From positions 1 through 64,000 of the forward strand of contig JAETSX010000013.1 in assembly GCA_021769425.1 (NCBI GenBank): a stretch of 64,000 bases of DNA. The letters are read 5' to 3'. Below the pieces are notes generated by a model. It was not told the DNA's origin. It searched no databases and worked only from the letters and a program-made list of their open reading frames with translations. Of this stretch, positions 50,937 through 60,756 are shown piece after piece (the stretch's first letter is position 1; each line of letters opens with the position of its first letter). Source of the stretch: Eubacterium sp. (GTDB lineage Bacteria > Bacillota > Clostridia > Lachnospirales > Lachnospiraceae). The translations under genes and the position numbers were made by a program.

Positions 50937-52973
50937 ATGAAGAAGGCAGATATGGGAATTGCGCTGTACATACTGGCGGCAATTATATTCTTTATTGTTC
51001 CAATTCCTTCTATTCTATTAGATATCATGCTGGCATTTAACATATCCATTGCGTTGGTGATATTGATGAATGCCTTGTTTGTAAAAGAAGTGCTGGATAT
51101 GTCATTTTTTCCAACTTTGCTTTTGTTTACTACGATTTTCCGTATTTCTTTGAATGTTTCTTCCACACGTTTGATTCTGAATACAGGAGATCCGGGAAAC
51201 GTAGTACGTACCTTTGGACAGTTCGTAGGCGGAAATGATCTGATTATCGGCGCCATTATTTTCGTAGTTATGATTTTAATTCAGCTGATTGTAATCAACA
51301 AAGGTTCTGAGCGTGTGTCGGAAGTAACCGCAAGATTTACCCTGGACGCTATGCCAGGAAAGCAGATGGCAATTGATGCGGATTTGAATACAGGAACCAT
51401 CAATGAGAAACAGGCAAGAGAGCGTCGGGATAAGATACAGCAGGAATCCAGCTTTTTCGGCGCTATGGACGGCGCAACCAAGTATGTTAAGGGAGACGCT
51501 ACGGTAGGCATTGTTGTCACCCTGATTAACCTGGTGGGCGGAATTGCCATGGGTATGACCCGGCAGGGACTTGAAATTGGCGATGCCCTGAATCAATATG
51601 GCATTCTTACCATCGGTGACGGGCTTGTCAGCCAGATTCCGTCGCTGCTGATTTCACTGGCAACTGGTATTCTGGTAACAAAAGCCTCCAAAGAAGCGGA
51701 TTTCAGCGATCTGCTGATTCGGCAGTTGTTTGGAATTCCAAAAGTATTATATATTGTAGGAGCAGTTTTAATTTTCCTGGGACTTGCAACGCCTTTGGAC
51801 TGGAGGTTGTTTATTCTTCTTGGAATTGCATTTTTGATTGCAGGCAGAAGCATGGAGACCAGCATTGGCATTGAAGCCATCGAAGAAGAAGTGGACATGG
51901 CAGAAGAACAGGCGGAAGAGATTCGAAGGCCGGAGAATGTTGTTTCTCTGCTTCAGGTAGATCCGATAGAATTGGAATTCGGCTATGGGATCATTCCGCT
52001 GGCGGATGTAAATCAGGGCGGCGATCTTTTAGATCGCGTGGTTATGATCCGAAGGCAGATTGCACTGGAACTTGGCACGGTTGTGCCGATTATTCGTCTT
52101 CGGGATAACATACAGCTGAATCCCAATCAATATATCATCAAAATCAAAGGAATTCAGGTCACAGAAGGAGAGATTTTATTTGACCATTATATGGCAATGA
52201 ATCCTGGGTTTGTGGAAGAAGAAATTTCCGGAATTCCAACCTTTGAACCTTCTTTCCATCTGCCGGCCCTCTGGATCACAGAGAGTCAGAGAGAACGTGC
52301 AGAAAGCCTGGGCTATACAGTGGTGGATCCGCCTTCCATCATTGCAACCCATTTGACGGAAGTAATCCGGATGCATATTGACGAGCTGCTGTCCCGTCAG
52401 GATGTACAGAATCTTGTGAATAATATCAAAGAGACGAACCCAACTCTTGTGGAAGAGCTGATACCCAAACTCCTTGGCATCGGAGAGATTCAGAAAGTAT
52501 TGCAGAATTTGCTTCGAGAGGGAATATCCATTCGGGATTTGCTTACGATTTTTGAAACAATGGCAGATCATGCAGCCACTACCCGGGATACAGATGTGCT
52601 GACGGAATATGCAAGGCAGAGTTTGAAACGGGCGATTTCCAGCAAATATTTTCCGGCAAATGAGGTTACCAGTGTCATTACTTTAGATCCCAAGCTGGAA
52701 CAGGAAATTATGGGTTCTGTAAAACAGACGGAACAGGGAGCATATCTGACTTTGGATCCGGAGAAAACCAAAGCGATTATGGCGTCGCTGGAAACGGAGA
52801 TTGCCAAACTGGAGAATCTTGGCAAGAATGCTATTATTATCACATCGCCGATTGTGCGTATGTATTTTAAGAAATTGACAGAAGACTATTTCAGGGACTT
52901 GATTGTTGTTTCTTACAATGAGGTTGAGTCCAATGTAGAATTACAATCAGTAGGGATGGTGAGCCTTTCATGA
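50937..52973 (+). CDS. flhA: Flagellar export protein FlhA
   Basis: A 678-residue export gate subunit. An eight-helix membrane part (about 1-330) contains FFPTLLLFTTIFRISLNVSS and RFTLDAMPGKQMAIDADL, the FHIPEP signature region. The cytoplasmic part (about 340-678) docks chaperones and substrates. AAAGGAG precedes the ATG. Its stop overlaps the start of flhF by four bases. Confidence 0.96.
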   Translation: MKKADMGIALYILAAIIFFIVPIPSILLDIMLAFNISIALVILMNALFVKEVLDMSFFPTLLLFTTIFRISLNVSSTRLILNTGDPGNVVRTFGQFVGGNDLIIGAIIFVVMILIQLIVINKGSERVSEVTARFTLDAMPGKQMAIDADLNTGTINEKQARERRDKIQQESSFFGAMDGATKYVKGDATVGIVVTLINLVGGIAMGMTRQGLEIGDALNQYGILTIGDGLVSQIPSLLISLATGILVTKASKEADFSDLLIRQLFGIPKVLYIVGAVLIFLGLATPLDWRLFILLGIAFLIAGRSMETSIGIEAIEEEVDMAEEQAEEIRRPENVVSLLQVDPIELEFGYGIIPLADVNQGGDLLDRVVMIRRQIALELGTVVPIIRLRDNIQLNPNQYIIKIKGIQVTEGEILFDHYMAMNPGFVEEEISGIPTFEPSFHLPALWITESQRERAESLGYTVVDPPSIIATHLTEVIRMHIDELLSRQDVQNLVNNIKETNPTLVEELIPKLLGIGEIQKVLQNLLREGISIRDLLTIFETMADHAATTRDTDVLTEYARQSLKRAISSKYFPANEVTSVITLDPKLEQEIMGSVKQTEQGAYLTLDPEKTKAIMASLETEIAKLENLGKNAIIITSPIVRMYFKKLTEDYFRDLIVVSYNEVESNVELQSVGMVSLS

Positions 52974-54241
52974 CGATAAAGAAATTTCAGGGAAGAACAG
53001 AAGAAGAAGCCACTGCAAAGGCAAAAGAAGAATTTGGACCCCAGACGGTAATTATGAATGTGAAAGAAGTGAAACCCAAAGGTTTTTTGCGTTCTTTTAA
53101 AACTTCTGTCTTTGAGGTAACTGCGGCCATTGAAGAAATGGAACAGTCTTCAGCAGCCAAAATGCCGGCGCCTCTGCCGCCGGCGCCGGGAAATATTAAT
53201 ATTGCGGCGGATGAGCCTATTGCCATCCCTAAGCCGGAACCGGTAAAAGAAGTGTTTGCCTCGGTGGAAAACACATGGGCTTCTTCTATGGGAGTTCAGC
53301 CTAAAATGCCGAATATGGAAGAGAAGAAAAAAGAAAATGCAGTAGAGAATAATCTGGAAGAAAAGTTAGAAAGCCTGCAGTCGCTGTTGGAGGAAAAGTT
53401 GTCGCCCCAGCAGCCGGAAGAATTGCCGAAGGAGGCGCCAGTGGATGAAAATTTTAAATTTATTAAAATGATATACAGTATATTGCTGGATAATGAAGTA
53501 GATGAAAAGTATGTCAACCAGATTATAGATGAAGTGGAAAAAGTAATGAAAGGAGGAGCCAGTGTAGACCTGATTCTGTCCAGTATTTATCAGAAAATGA
53601 TTTTGAAGTTTGGACAGCCTCAGCCCGTTGAACTGTCAGAACGCAAGCCGAAGGTAGTCTTTTTTATCGGTCCTACCGGAGTGGGCAAAACTACTACGAT
53701 TGCCAAGATTGCGTCACGGTTCAAGATGGAAAAAGGGAAGAAAGTAGCGCTCTTTACCGCAGATACTTATCGTATTGCGGCGGCAGAGCAGCTTAGAACT
53801 TATGCGAATATCATGGATACTCCACTAAATATAGTATATTCTTCGGAAGAATTAAATGAAGAAATAAAGAAATCAGAGGAATATGATTTGGTGTTGATTG
53901 ACACCGCAGGGTTTTCCCATAAAAATGAGGAACAGCGGAATGAAACAAAAGAGTTGATTGACAGGATACCGGGAGAATATCAGAAAGAAGTATATTTGGT
54001 CTTGAGTGCAACTACAAAATATCGGGATCTGATTGATATTGCAGATATCTACAAAAAGAACTTCCAGTTTAAGCTGATATTTACCAAATTAGATGAAACC
54101 AGTTGTTATGGAAATATCCTGAATATGAAACTTTATACCGGGGCGGATTTGTCTTATTCTACTTATGGACAGAACGTTCCGGAGGATATTGAGATTTTTA
54201 ATACGCAGAAAATTGTAAAACATCTGCTTGGAGGAAAATAA
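52970..54241 (+). CDS. flhF: Flagellar placement GTPase FlhF
   Basis: A 423-residue SRP-type GTPase that sets site and number of flagella. The basic N-terminal domain (about 1-70) and a Pro/Glu-rich linker precede the NG domain. The G1 loop is GPTGVGKTT (234-242), then DTYRIAAAEQL and VLIDTAGFSH. It overlaps flhA by four bases and precedes flhG by two. Confidence 0.95.
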   Translation: MTIKKFQGRTEEEATAKAKEEFGPQTVIMNVKEVKPKGFLRSFKTSVFEVTAAIEEMEQSSAAKMPAPLPPAPGNINIAADEPIAIPKPEPVKEVFASVENTWASSMGVQPKMPNMEEKKKENAVENNLEEKLESLQSLLEEKLSPQQPEELPKEAPVDENFKFIKMIYSILLDNEVDEKYVNQIIDEVEKVMKGGASVDLILSSIYQKMILKFGQPQPVELSERKPKVVFFIGPTGVGKTTTIAKIASRFKMEKGKKVALFTADTYRIAAAEQLRTYANIMDTPLNIVYSSEELNEEIKKSEEYDLVLIDTAGFSHKNEEQRNETKELIDRIPGEYQKEVYLVLSATTKYRDLIDIADIYKKNFQFKLIFTKLDETSCYGNILNMKLYTGADLSYSTYGQNVPEDIEIFNTQKIVKHLLGGK

Positions 54242-54243
54242 GT

Positions 54244-55119
54244 ATGGACCAGGCAGAACAGTTAAGAAACATAGTGAAAAAAAATCAACAGTCCGCACCG
54301 AAAGCGCGCATTTTTACCGTTACCAGCGGGAAAGGCGGTGTGGGCAAATCAAATGTAGTGGTAAATCTGGCAGTTCACATGCAGAGACTTGGAAAAAAAG
54401 TCATTATCTTTGATGCAGATTTAGGCCTTGCAAATGTGGAAATCATGTTTGGCGCAATACCTAAATATAATTTAAGTGATTTGATTTACCGCGGAAAGAC
54501 CATACAGGAGATTATTACTCCGGGTCCTATGGATATCGGATTTATATCCGGCGGCTCAGGAATTACAGGCGTTAATAACTTATCCAAAGAAAAATTGAAA
54601 TTCCTGGTGCATAATTTATCAGAATTAGATGATCTTGCTGATGTTATTCTGATAGATACCGGCGCCGGAATATCGGATCATGTGTTGGAATTCGTGATGG
54701 CCAGCCCTGAAATCCTGCTGCTCGCCACCTCAGAACCCAGTTCTCTGACGGATGCATATTCCCTGCTGAAAGCGCTGCATCGGAATCCGGAGTTTCGTCA
54801 GGCACAGACAAAGATTAAAGTAATCTCCAACCGTGTGGTGACAGAAGAAGAAGGAATGGGAATTTATGAGAAGCTTAATGCTGTAGTGGGACAATTCTTA
54901 AAGGGCAATTTAGAATACCTTGGAATGATTCCCCAGGATTCAGCAATGGAAAAGGCGGTACGTCAGCAGCAGCCGGTAAGTATTCTTTATCCTGAAGCAA
55001 AGTCCAGCCGGGCTTTTGAAGTATTGACAGGAAATCTCCTGGATGGGAATACAGTTCCTTTACATGCAAAAAAAGGAATTATGCAGCTGCTTTCCCGCTT
55101 TATTTATAGGAGAGGTTAG
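54244..55119 (+). CDS. flhG: MinD-like ATPase FlhG
   Basis: A 291-residue ParA/MinD-family ATPase (also YlxH) that stimulates FlhF and limits flagellar number. The deviant Walker A is KGGVGKSN (30-37). DADLGLANVEIMFG and IDTGAGISDHVLEF are typical. A C-terminal amphipathic helix (GIMQLLSRFIYR) fits membrane binding. It is two bases after flhF. Confidence 0.95.
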   Translation: MDQAEQLRNIVKKNQQSAPKARIFTVTSGKGGVGKSNVVVNLAVHMQRLGKKVIIFDADLGLANVEIMFGAIPKYNLSDLIYRGKTIQEIITPGPMDIGFISGGSGITGVNNLSKEKLKFLVHNLSELDDLADVILIDTGAGISDHVLEFVMASPEILLLATSEPSSLTDAYSLLKALHRNPEFRQAQTKIKVISNRVVTEEEGMGIYEKLNAVVGQFLKGNLEYLGMIPQDSAMEKAVRQQQPVSILYPEAKSSRAFEVLTGNLLDGNTVPLHAKKGIMQLLSRFIYRRG

Positions 55120-55122
55120 CAT

Positions 55123-55863
55123 ATGAAATCCAATGTTGTCAAAACGGGAGACAAAGTAGAAATACGGATTCTCCAACAGGTAGAACAGGGAAAAAAGCTG
55201 GGGGAATATCCGCCGGCTTATCGCAGTATGGTGGAACATGTGCAGGAAGACGGTTCCATGGAATTGTTGGTTCCTATTGTAAAAGGGAAGATCGATGCTC
55301 CTCCCAGCGGTGTCAGGCTGGAGGCTTTGTTTTATACAAAGGCGGGAATGTATCGCTGCGTTGCCCATATTAAAAACCGTTACCGTAAGGAAAATGTCTA
55401 TCTGATGCTGTTGGAGCTTAAAAGCCCTCTGGAAAAATTTCAGAGACGTGAATTTTACCGGTTTGAATGCGTGATGGATATCCAGTATATGATTATCACC
55501 GAAGAGGAAACTGAAATTGACGATATCACAGAATTAAAAGAACATCATAGATTAACATATCCGGAGGAGTTGGTGAAAGATGCTGTGGCAGTAGATATCA
55601 GCGGAGGAGGCATTCGCTTTGTCTCAGACCAGCCGGCAGAGGAAGGCAGCCATCTTCTGATCGCTATCCGCCTGGTAAACGAAAGGATGGATTATCCTCT
55701 GGAACTAATGGGGAAGATTGTGATTTGCCAGAAAGTGGAACCCAGGCAAAAAGAAGAGAAATACGAATATCGTGTCAATTTTATCATGAAAGATGAAAAG
55801 AAGCGGGAACTGATCATAAAATATATTTTTGAACAAGAACGCAGAAGCAGACAAAAAGGGTGA
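55123..55863 (+). CDS. PilZ-domain flagellar brake protein (YcgR/YpfA-like)
   Basis: A 246-residue two-domain protein. The N-terminal YcgR_N-like domain (about 1-100) precedes the PilZ domain. The cyclic di-GMP motif RxxxR is Arg109-Arg113 (RREFYR) and DxSxxG is Asp158, Ser160, Gly163. When bound to the signal such proteins slow the motor. It starts three bases after flhG and is five before cheB, so it is produced with the motor. The HD-GYP protein at 8385 could oppose it. Confidence 0.9.
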   Translation: MKSNVVKTGDKVEIRILQQVEQGKKLGEYPPAYRSMVEHVQEDGSMELLVPIVKGKIDAPPSGVRLEALFYTKAGMYRCVAHIKNRYRKENVYLMLLELKSPLEKFQRREFYRFECVMDIQYMIITEEETEIDDITELKEHHRLTYPEELVKDAVAVDISGGGIRFVSDQPAEEGSHLLIAIRLVNERMDYPLELMGKIVICQKVEPRQKEEKYEYRVNFIMKDEKKRELIIKYIFEQERRSRQKG

Positions 55864-55867
55864 TATT

Positions 55868-56947
55868 ATGAAAAAAAATATTTTAGTGGTTGATGACTCT
55901 GCACTTATGAGAAGACTTATTTGTGATATAATCAACGCAGATAGTACATTTCAAGCAACGGATGTTTGCAAAGATGGCCTGGAGGCATATGAAAGACTGA
56001 AAACAACCAGCTATGACGCTGTGATTTTGGACGTAAACATGCCTCGGATGGATGGCCTGGAATTACTGGAAAAACTACAGCAGGAGAGAATTAAGGCTAC
56101 CATTATTATGGTGAGCACCCTAACCGTGAAGGATGCGGATATTACCATACGTGCCATGGAGCTGGGAGCAATTGATTTTGTCACAAAGCCCGGCAATATC
56201 ATTGAGGCAAAGGGAGACGATTTCAAGGGAAGTTTATTGCGTGTACTGAAAGCGGTGGTCAGATCTGACAATGCCAAGAATATTCTTTCGTCAGGCGCTA
56301 AGGGGCCGGAGAAGCCGGCAGCGGTAAAAGAGGTTCAGCTGCCCAGGAAATCATCCGGAAAAGGCGGAAACAGGCTGGTTGCTCTTGCATGTTCCACGGG
56401 AGGTCCTAAGGCATTGCAGAGTGTCATACCCTATCTTCCGGAGAATATGGATGCGCCTATGGTCCTGGTTCAGCATATGCCGGTAGGCTTCACGAAGTCT
56501 ATGGCGGACCGTTTGAATGAAGTCAGCAAAATTGCAGTCAAAGAGGCAGAAGAAGGTGAAGTTTTGGACAAAGGATGTGTTTATATCGCCCCCGGGGGAA
56601 AGCACATGGAGATCCAGAAGAAGCCGGACGGCAGGCATGTGGTCCATTTAAATGACGCACCGGCTATCGGCGGGCTTCGGCCCTGCGCCAATGTGACGTA
56701 TGAATCTTTGCGAAGCAGCGGATATGATGAGATTGTATGTGTTGTGCTTACCGGAATGGGTGCAGACGGGACAGGAGGAATTCTTTCCCTGAAGCAGAAA
56801 AAGAGAATTCACGTAATTGCGCAGGACGCCAAGTCCTGTGTGGTATACGGAATGCCGAAGGCAATTGCTGAGGCTGGCGTTGTAGACGAGGTAGTTCCCT
56901 TAACAGAAGTTGCACAAACGATAATAAAGAATGTGGGGGTACAGTAG
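55868..56947 (+). CDS. cheB: Chemotaxis methylesterase CheB
   Basis: A 359-residue response regulator that removes methyl groups from receptors. The receiver has Asp55 (AVILDVNMPRMDG). After a linker the catalytic domain has ACSTGGPKAL, VQHMPVGFTKSMA and GMGADGTGG (Ser, His, Asp triad). I chose ATG 55868 (AAAAAGGG before it). cheR, its counterpart, is not in the window. Confidence 0.95.
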   Translation: MKKNILVVDDSALMRRLICDIINADSTFQATDVCKDGLEAYERLKTTSYDAVILDVNMPRMDGLELLEKLQQERIKATIIMVSTLTVKDADITIRAMELGAIDFVTKPGNIIEAKGDDFKGSLLRVLKAVVRSDNAKNILSSGAKGPEKPAAVKEVQLPRKSSGKGGNRLVALACSTGGPKALQSVIPYLPENMDAPMVLVQHMPVGFTKSMADRLNEVSKIAVKEAEEGEVLDKGCVYIAPGGKHMEIQKKPDGRHVVHLNDAPAIGGLRPCANVTYESLRSSGYDEIVCVVLTGMGADGTGGILSLKQKKRIHVIAQDAKSCVVYGMPKAIAEAGVVDEVVPLTEVAQTIIKNVGVQ

Positions 56948-56948
56948 T

Positions 56949-59072
56949 ATGGATGTAAGCCAATACCTTGAGATTTTTATTGATGAAACAAATGGACATC
57001 TGCAGAACCTTTCGGATTGTATCATGAGTCTGGAGAAAGACCCGGAGAATATGGATACTATCAACGAAATTTTCCGTGCGGCCCATTCCCTGAAAGGAAT
57101 GGCAGGGACCATGGGATTTAAGCGCATGCAGCGGCTGACTCATGATATGGAAAACGTATTTCAGGAAGTCCGCAGCGGTAATATGAGCGTTACCAGCGGC
57201 CTTGTGGATGTGTTGTTTCAATGTCTTGACGCCATTGACACGTATTTGGAAAACGTAAAAGAAAGTTCAGAAGAAGGCATAGATGACAATGAGGCAATTA
57301 TTCAGGAACTGAATGATATTCTGGCAGCAGGAACCGGGAGTGCACCCGCAAAGGAAGAGAAGCCGGCAGAGAAAGAAGATCCGGCCAAACATGACAACGG
57401 AGACAGATTTCAAAAGAAGTATCTGGATATCGAATTTTCTGAAAAAGAAAAAGAAGAGCTTCGGGTATCGGAAGAAAAGGGCATGAAACTGTACGGTATA
57501 ACAGTTTATATCCAGGAAGACTGCCTTTTGAAAGCTGCAAGAGCATTTCTTGTTTTTAAAGCAGTAGAAGATTTCGGAAATATCATTGTGTATAATCCCA
57601 CCTCTCAGGATATTGAAGATGAGAAATTCGGATTTGATTTTAGTTTTTATTGCGCCAGTGAAGCTGAGCTGGATAAGATTCTGGAAGTTTCCAAAGCTGT
57701 TTCTGAAATTGAAGAGGTAGTGGGAGAAAAGGTTGAATATAAAGAACTGACCGCTGCAGCGGCAAAGAAGGAAGAGGAGGCTGCGGCAGCTGCTAAAGAA
57801 CAGGAGCAGAAAAAAGAGGCTGCTGTACCGGTTCCGGCAGCCGGGGTGAAACCTCAGGCACAGGCGCAGACTGGGAAAAAGCAGACAACCGGAAAGCCGG
57901 TGACAAACCGGACGGTTCGTGTGGATATTGAGAAATTAGATGCGTTGATGAATCAGGTCAGCGAGCTGATTATTGCAAAGAACTCTTTGGTATCAATTGG
58001 TTCCACATCGGATGGAGGCGTTGGCAGTTCTAACTCCCAGGCGTTTCATGAGCAGATAGAGTATCTGGAACGAATTACCACAGGGCTTCATGAATCTGTG
58101 ATGAAAGTCCGAATGGTTCCTATTGAAAGCGTTGTGCAGAAATTCCCGCGGATGATCCGTGACTTATCCAAGAAACTGGATAAAAAGATGGAACTGTATA
58201 TGACTGGCGAAGATACAGAGCTGGATCGTACCGTAGTGGATCAGATTGGCGATCCTTTGCAGCATTTGCTCCGTAATTCTGCGGATCACGGCCTTGAAAG
58301 CGCTGAACTACGAAGAAAGAGAGGCAAGCCGGAGACGGGTTCCATTCACCTGAATGCTTTCCAGGAAGGGAATAATGTCATTATTGAAGTAAGCGACGAC
58401 GGTAATGGAATTGATACGGAAAATGTCAAAAATAAAGCCATTGAACGGGGCCTGATTACGCCGGAACAGGGAGCAGCTCTGAGTCAGAAAGAAATTATTG
58501 ATTTTCTGTTTATGCCTAGCTTTTCCATGGCGAAACAGATTTCTGACGTTTCAGGTCGAGGCGTAGGACTGGATGTTGTCAAATCCAACATTGAAGCCTT
58601 AGGCGGCGATGTGGAAGTAAAGAGCATCCTGGGCGAAGGCTCTAAGTTCACCGTCCGTCTTCCGCTGACACTGGCAATTATTCAGGCTCTTATGGTGGAA
58701 GTGCGCGGGGAAAAATATGCGATTTCCCTTGGTTCTATTGAGACAATCGAAGAAATTTTGGCAGACGAGATTAAGTTTGTCCAGGCAAAAGAAGTGATAC
58801 ATATCCGCGGAATGGTAATTCCGCTGATCCGCTTGGATCAGCTTCTGGATTGTGAGCCGGAAGAGGAAGAAAAAGAAAGTCTCACGGTAATTATTGTACG
58901 CAAGGGTGATAAATTTGCCGGACTTATTGTAGATGAATTGAATGGCCAGCAGGAAATTGTTATCAAATCCCTGGGCAAATACATTAACAACAGTACCAAG
59001 ATTATCAGCGGAGCCACCGTTCTCGGCGACGGCGAAGTGGCATTAATCCTGGATGTTAATACATTATTTTAG
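56949..59072 (+). CDS. cheA: Chemotaxis histidine kinase CheA
   Basis: A 707-residue kinase. The P1 domain has the phosphorylated His46 (AAHSLKGMAG). A P2-like region (about 180-270) and a long Ala/Glu-rich linker (about 270-310) follow. Then come the dimerisation P3, the ATPase P4 with HLLRNSADHGLE and DDGNGID, and the CheW-like P5 at the end. GGGGG lies nine bases before the ATG, one base after cheB. Confidence 0.96.
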   Translation: MDVSQYLEIFIDETNGHLQNLSDCIMSLEKDPENMDTINEIFRAAHSLKGMAGTMGFKRMQRLTHDMENVFQEVRSGNMSVTSGLVDVLFQCLDAIDTYLENVKESSEEGIDDNEAIIQELNDILAAGTGSAPAKEEKPAEKEDPAKHDNGDRFQKKYLDIEFSEKEKEELRVSEEKGMKLYGITVYIQEDCLLKAARAFLVFKAVEDFGNIIVYNPTSQDIEDEKFGFDFSFYCASEAELDKILEVSKAVSEIEEVVGEKVEYKELTAAAAKKEEEAAAAAKEQEQKKEAAVPVPAAGVKPQAQAQTGKKQTTGKPVTNRTVRVDIEKLDALMNQVSELIIAKNSLVSIGSTSDGGVGSSNSQAFHEQIEYLERITTGLHESVMKVRMVPIESVVQKFPRMIRDLSKKLDKKMELYMTGEDTELDRTVVDQIGDPLQHLLRNSADHGLESAELRRKRGKPETGSIHLNAFQEGNNVIIEVSDDGNGIDTENVKNKAIERGLITPEQGAALSQKEIIDFLFMPSFSMAKQISDVSGRGVGLDVVKSNIEALGGDVEVKSILGEGSKFTVRLPLTLAIIQALMVEVRGEKYAISLGSIETIEEILADEIKFVQAKEVIHIRGMVIPLIRLDQLLDCEPEEEEKESLTVIIVRKGDKFAGLIVDELNGQQEIVIKSLGKYINNSTKIISGATVLGDGEVALILDVNTLF

Positions 59073-59083
59073 GGGGTGTTACT

Positions 59084-59548
59084 ATGGCTAACAATATATC
59101 TGTGGTAGAAAATGGCAAGAAACAGTTCATTGTAGTAAAAATCGGCAGTGAACAATACGGAATTGACATCAGTTATGTGGATAATATTGTCCGGATGCAG
59201 AAGATTACCAGGGTGCCGAAAGCACAGTCTTATTTTAAAGGAATCATCAATCTGCGCGGAGAAATCGTACCGGTAATGAGCATTCGCACCAAGATGGATC
59301 TTGAGCCGGATGTATTCACGGACGTTACCAGGATCATTATACTGAAGCTGGAAGAGCATGGCGTTCTCGGGCTCATTGTGGATGAAGTAAAAGAGGTGGT
59401 AACCCTTGGCCCGGATGAGATTGATAAAGTGGCTTATGATGCTAAGAATAATAAGAGCAACTTTATCAACGGCGTTGGCAAACACGGAGACGAACTGATT
59501 TCTCTGTTTGACACCAACAGCATTATTGATGAAACAGAAACTGTGTAG
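59084..59548 (+). CDS. cheW: Chemotaxis coupling protein CheW
   Basis: A 154-residue adaptor between receptors and CheA, with two SH3-like lobes. Landmarks are YGIDISYVDNIVRMQ and YFKGIINLRGEIVPVM. GGGGG precedes the ATG. It is 11 bases after cheA. Confidence 0.95.
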   Translation: MANNISVVENGKKQFIVVKIGSEQYGIDISYVDNIVRMQKITRVPKAQSYFKGIINLRGEIVPVMSIRTKMDLEPDVFTDVTRIIILKLEEHGVLGLIVDEVKEVVTLGPDEIDKVAYDAKNNKSNFINGVGKHGDELISLFDTNSIIDETETV

Positions 59549-59560
59549 TTAGAATGTAAA

Positions 59561-59598
59561 AGGCTGCTGCAGCAAAAAAGGAGTTTGGGCAGCAGCTT
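59561..59598 (+). other. Intra-operon hairpin between cheW and cheC
   Basis: GCTGCTGC (59563-59570) pairs with GCAGCAGC (59589-59596). The AAAAAAGGAG between them lies in the loop. No T tract follows on the plus strand. It may tune the ratio of cheC and cheD to the upstream genes. Confidence 0.5.
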
Positions 59599-59623
59599 GT
59601 TCGTAATTAAGGAGAAAAGAGCC

Positions 59624-60244
59624 ATGGCGAAGTTTAGTTTGGATCAGGTTAATGAAATGTATTTTGATGTTCTTAAGGAGATTGGAAACATCGGAGCCGG
59701 AAACGCTACCACTGCAATTTCTAATATGCTGAACCTGAAAGTAAATATGGCAGTTCCAAAGATAGAATTTCTGACCTTTCAGGAGCTGCCCACTGCGATT
59801 TCAGCAGAGGAGGAAACCATTGTGGGAATTTTTCTGGAAGTAGAAAGTGATATCAGCGGAAGTATGATGTTCCTGCTGAAAATGGAATCCGCTCATTATC
59901 TGGTAAATCATCTGATGGGCAGACCGGACGACTATGCAGAAGAATTTAATGATATGGATTTATCTGCAATCCGGGAGATTGGAAATATTATCTCCGGTTC
60001 TTACTTGTCTGCGTTATCGACAATGACAAATATGGTAATTACTGCATCTGTGCCGTATCTTGCCATTGACATGGCAGCTGCTATTTTAAGCGTGCCGGCA
60101 ATCCAGTTTGGACAATATGGGGATAACGCACTTTTGATACAGACAGAATTTGGAGATGATGTTAAGATACAGGGATTCTTTATATTAATGCCAGATGTAG
60201 ATTCCTATGATAAGATTTTAACTTCACTGGGGATTGCACTATAA
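59624..60244 (+). CDS. cheC: CheY-P phosphatase CheC
   Basis: A 206-residue protein of the CheC/CheX/FliY family. Two phosphatase motifs are present, DVLKEIGNIGAGNATTA and LSAIREIGNIISGSYLSA. It removes phosphate from CheY and binds CheD. I chose ATG 59624 after AAGGAG. The frame upstream to 59585 crosses the hairpin. Confidence 0.95.
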   Translation: MAKFSLDQVNEMYFDVLKEIGNIGAGNATTAISNMLNLKVNMAVPKIEFLTFQELPTAISAEEETIVGIFLEVESDISGSMMFLLKMESAHYLVNHLMGRPDDYAEEFNDMDLSAIREIGNIISGSYLSALSTMTNMVITASVPYLAIDMAAAILSVPAIQFGQYGDNALLIQTEFGDDVKIQGFFILMPDVDSYDKILTSLGIAL

Positions 60245-60259
60245 GAGGAGCAAGGAGTT

Positions 60260-60742
60260 ATGGCTACAATTAAAGTTGGAATGGCAGATTTGAATATATG
60301 TAAAGGCGATGATATGATTACCACTCTCGGACTTGGATCGTGTATCGGAATTGCCGTTTATGATCCGGTCTTAAAAATCGGAGGATTGGCGCACATCATG
60401 CTTCCGGACAGTACGCAGATGCGGAACAATTCAAATATTGCCAAGTTTGCAGATACAGGAATTGAAGAATTAGTTCGGCGGGTAGTGGCGGCAGGCGCCA
60501 ATAAAAGACGCCTTGTTGCAAAAATTGCCGGAGGAGCAAAAATGTTTGAAGTCAGCGGACTTTCTACTATTGGAAATGTAGGAGAGCGCAATGCGCAGGC
60601 TTCCCGGAGAAAATTAAAGCAGCTTGGGATTCCCTTATTGGCAGAGGATACCGGGCTGAACTATGGACGTACCGTAGAATTGTATACGGCAACCGGGGAA
60701 TTTCGGATTAAAGCAGTTGGCAAAACCATTAAATCTATTTAA
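60260..60742 (+). CDS. cheD: Chemoreceptor glutamine deamidase CheD
   Basis: A 160-residue enzyme that deamidates receptor glutamines and stimulates CheC. Catalytic Cys28 (LGLGSCIGIAVYD) and His45 (GLAHIMLPD) are present. AAGGAG precedes the ATG. It follows cheC by 15 bases, the usual pair. Confidence 0.95.
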   Translation: MATIKVGMADLNICKGDDMITTLGLGSCIGIAVYDPVLKIGGLAHIMLPDSTQMRNNSNIAKFADTGIEELVRRVVAAGANKRRLVAKIAGGAKMFEVSGLSTIGNVGERNAQASRRKLKQLGIPLLAEDTGLNYGRTVELYTATGEFRIKAVGKTIKSI

Positions 60743-60756
60743 AAGGGTGACAGGAT

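Noticed and set aside
50228..51256. 342-residue minus-strand frame over flhB and flhA
   Set aside because: It is antisense to two well-supported genes and crosses their boundary. No initiation site is visible and the residue make-up is that of a mirror of membrane protein codons.
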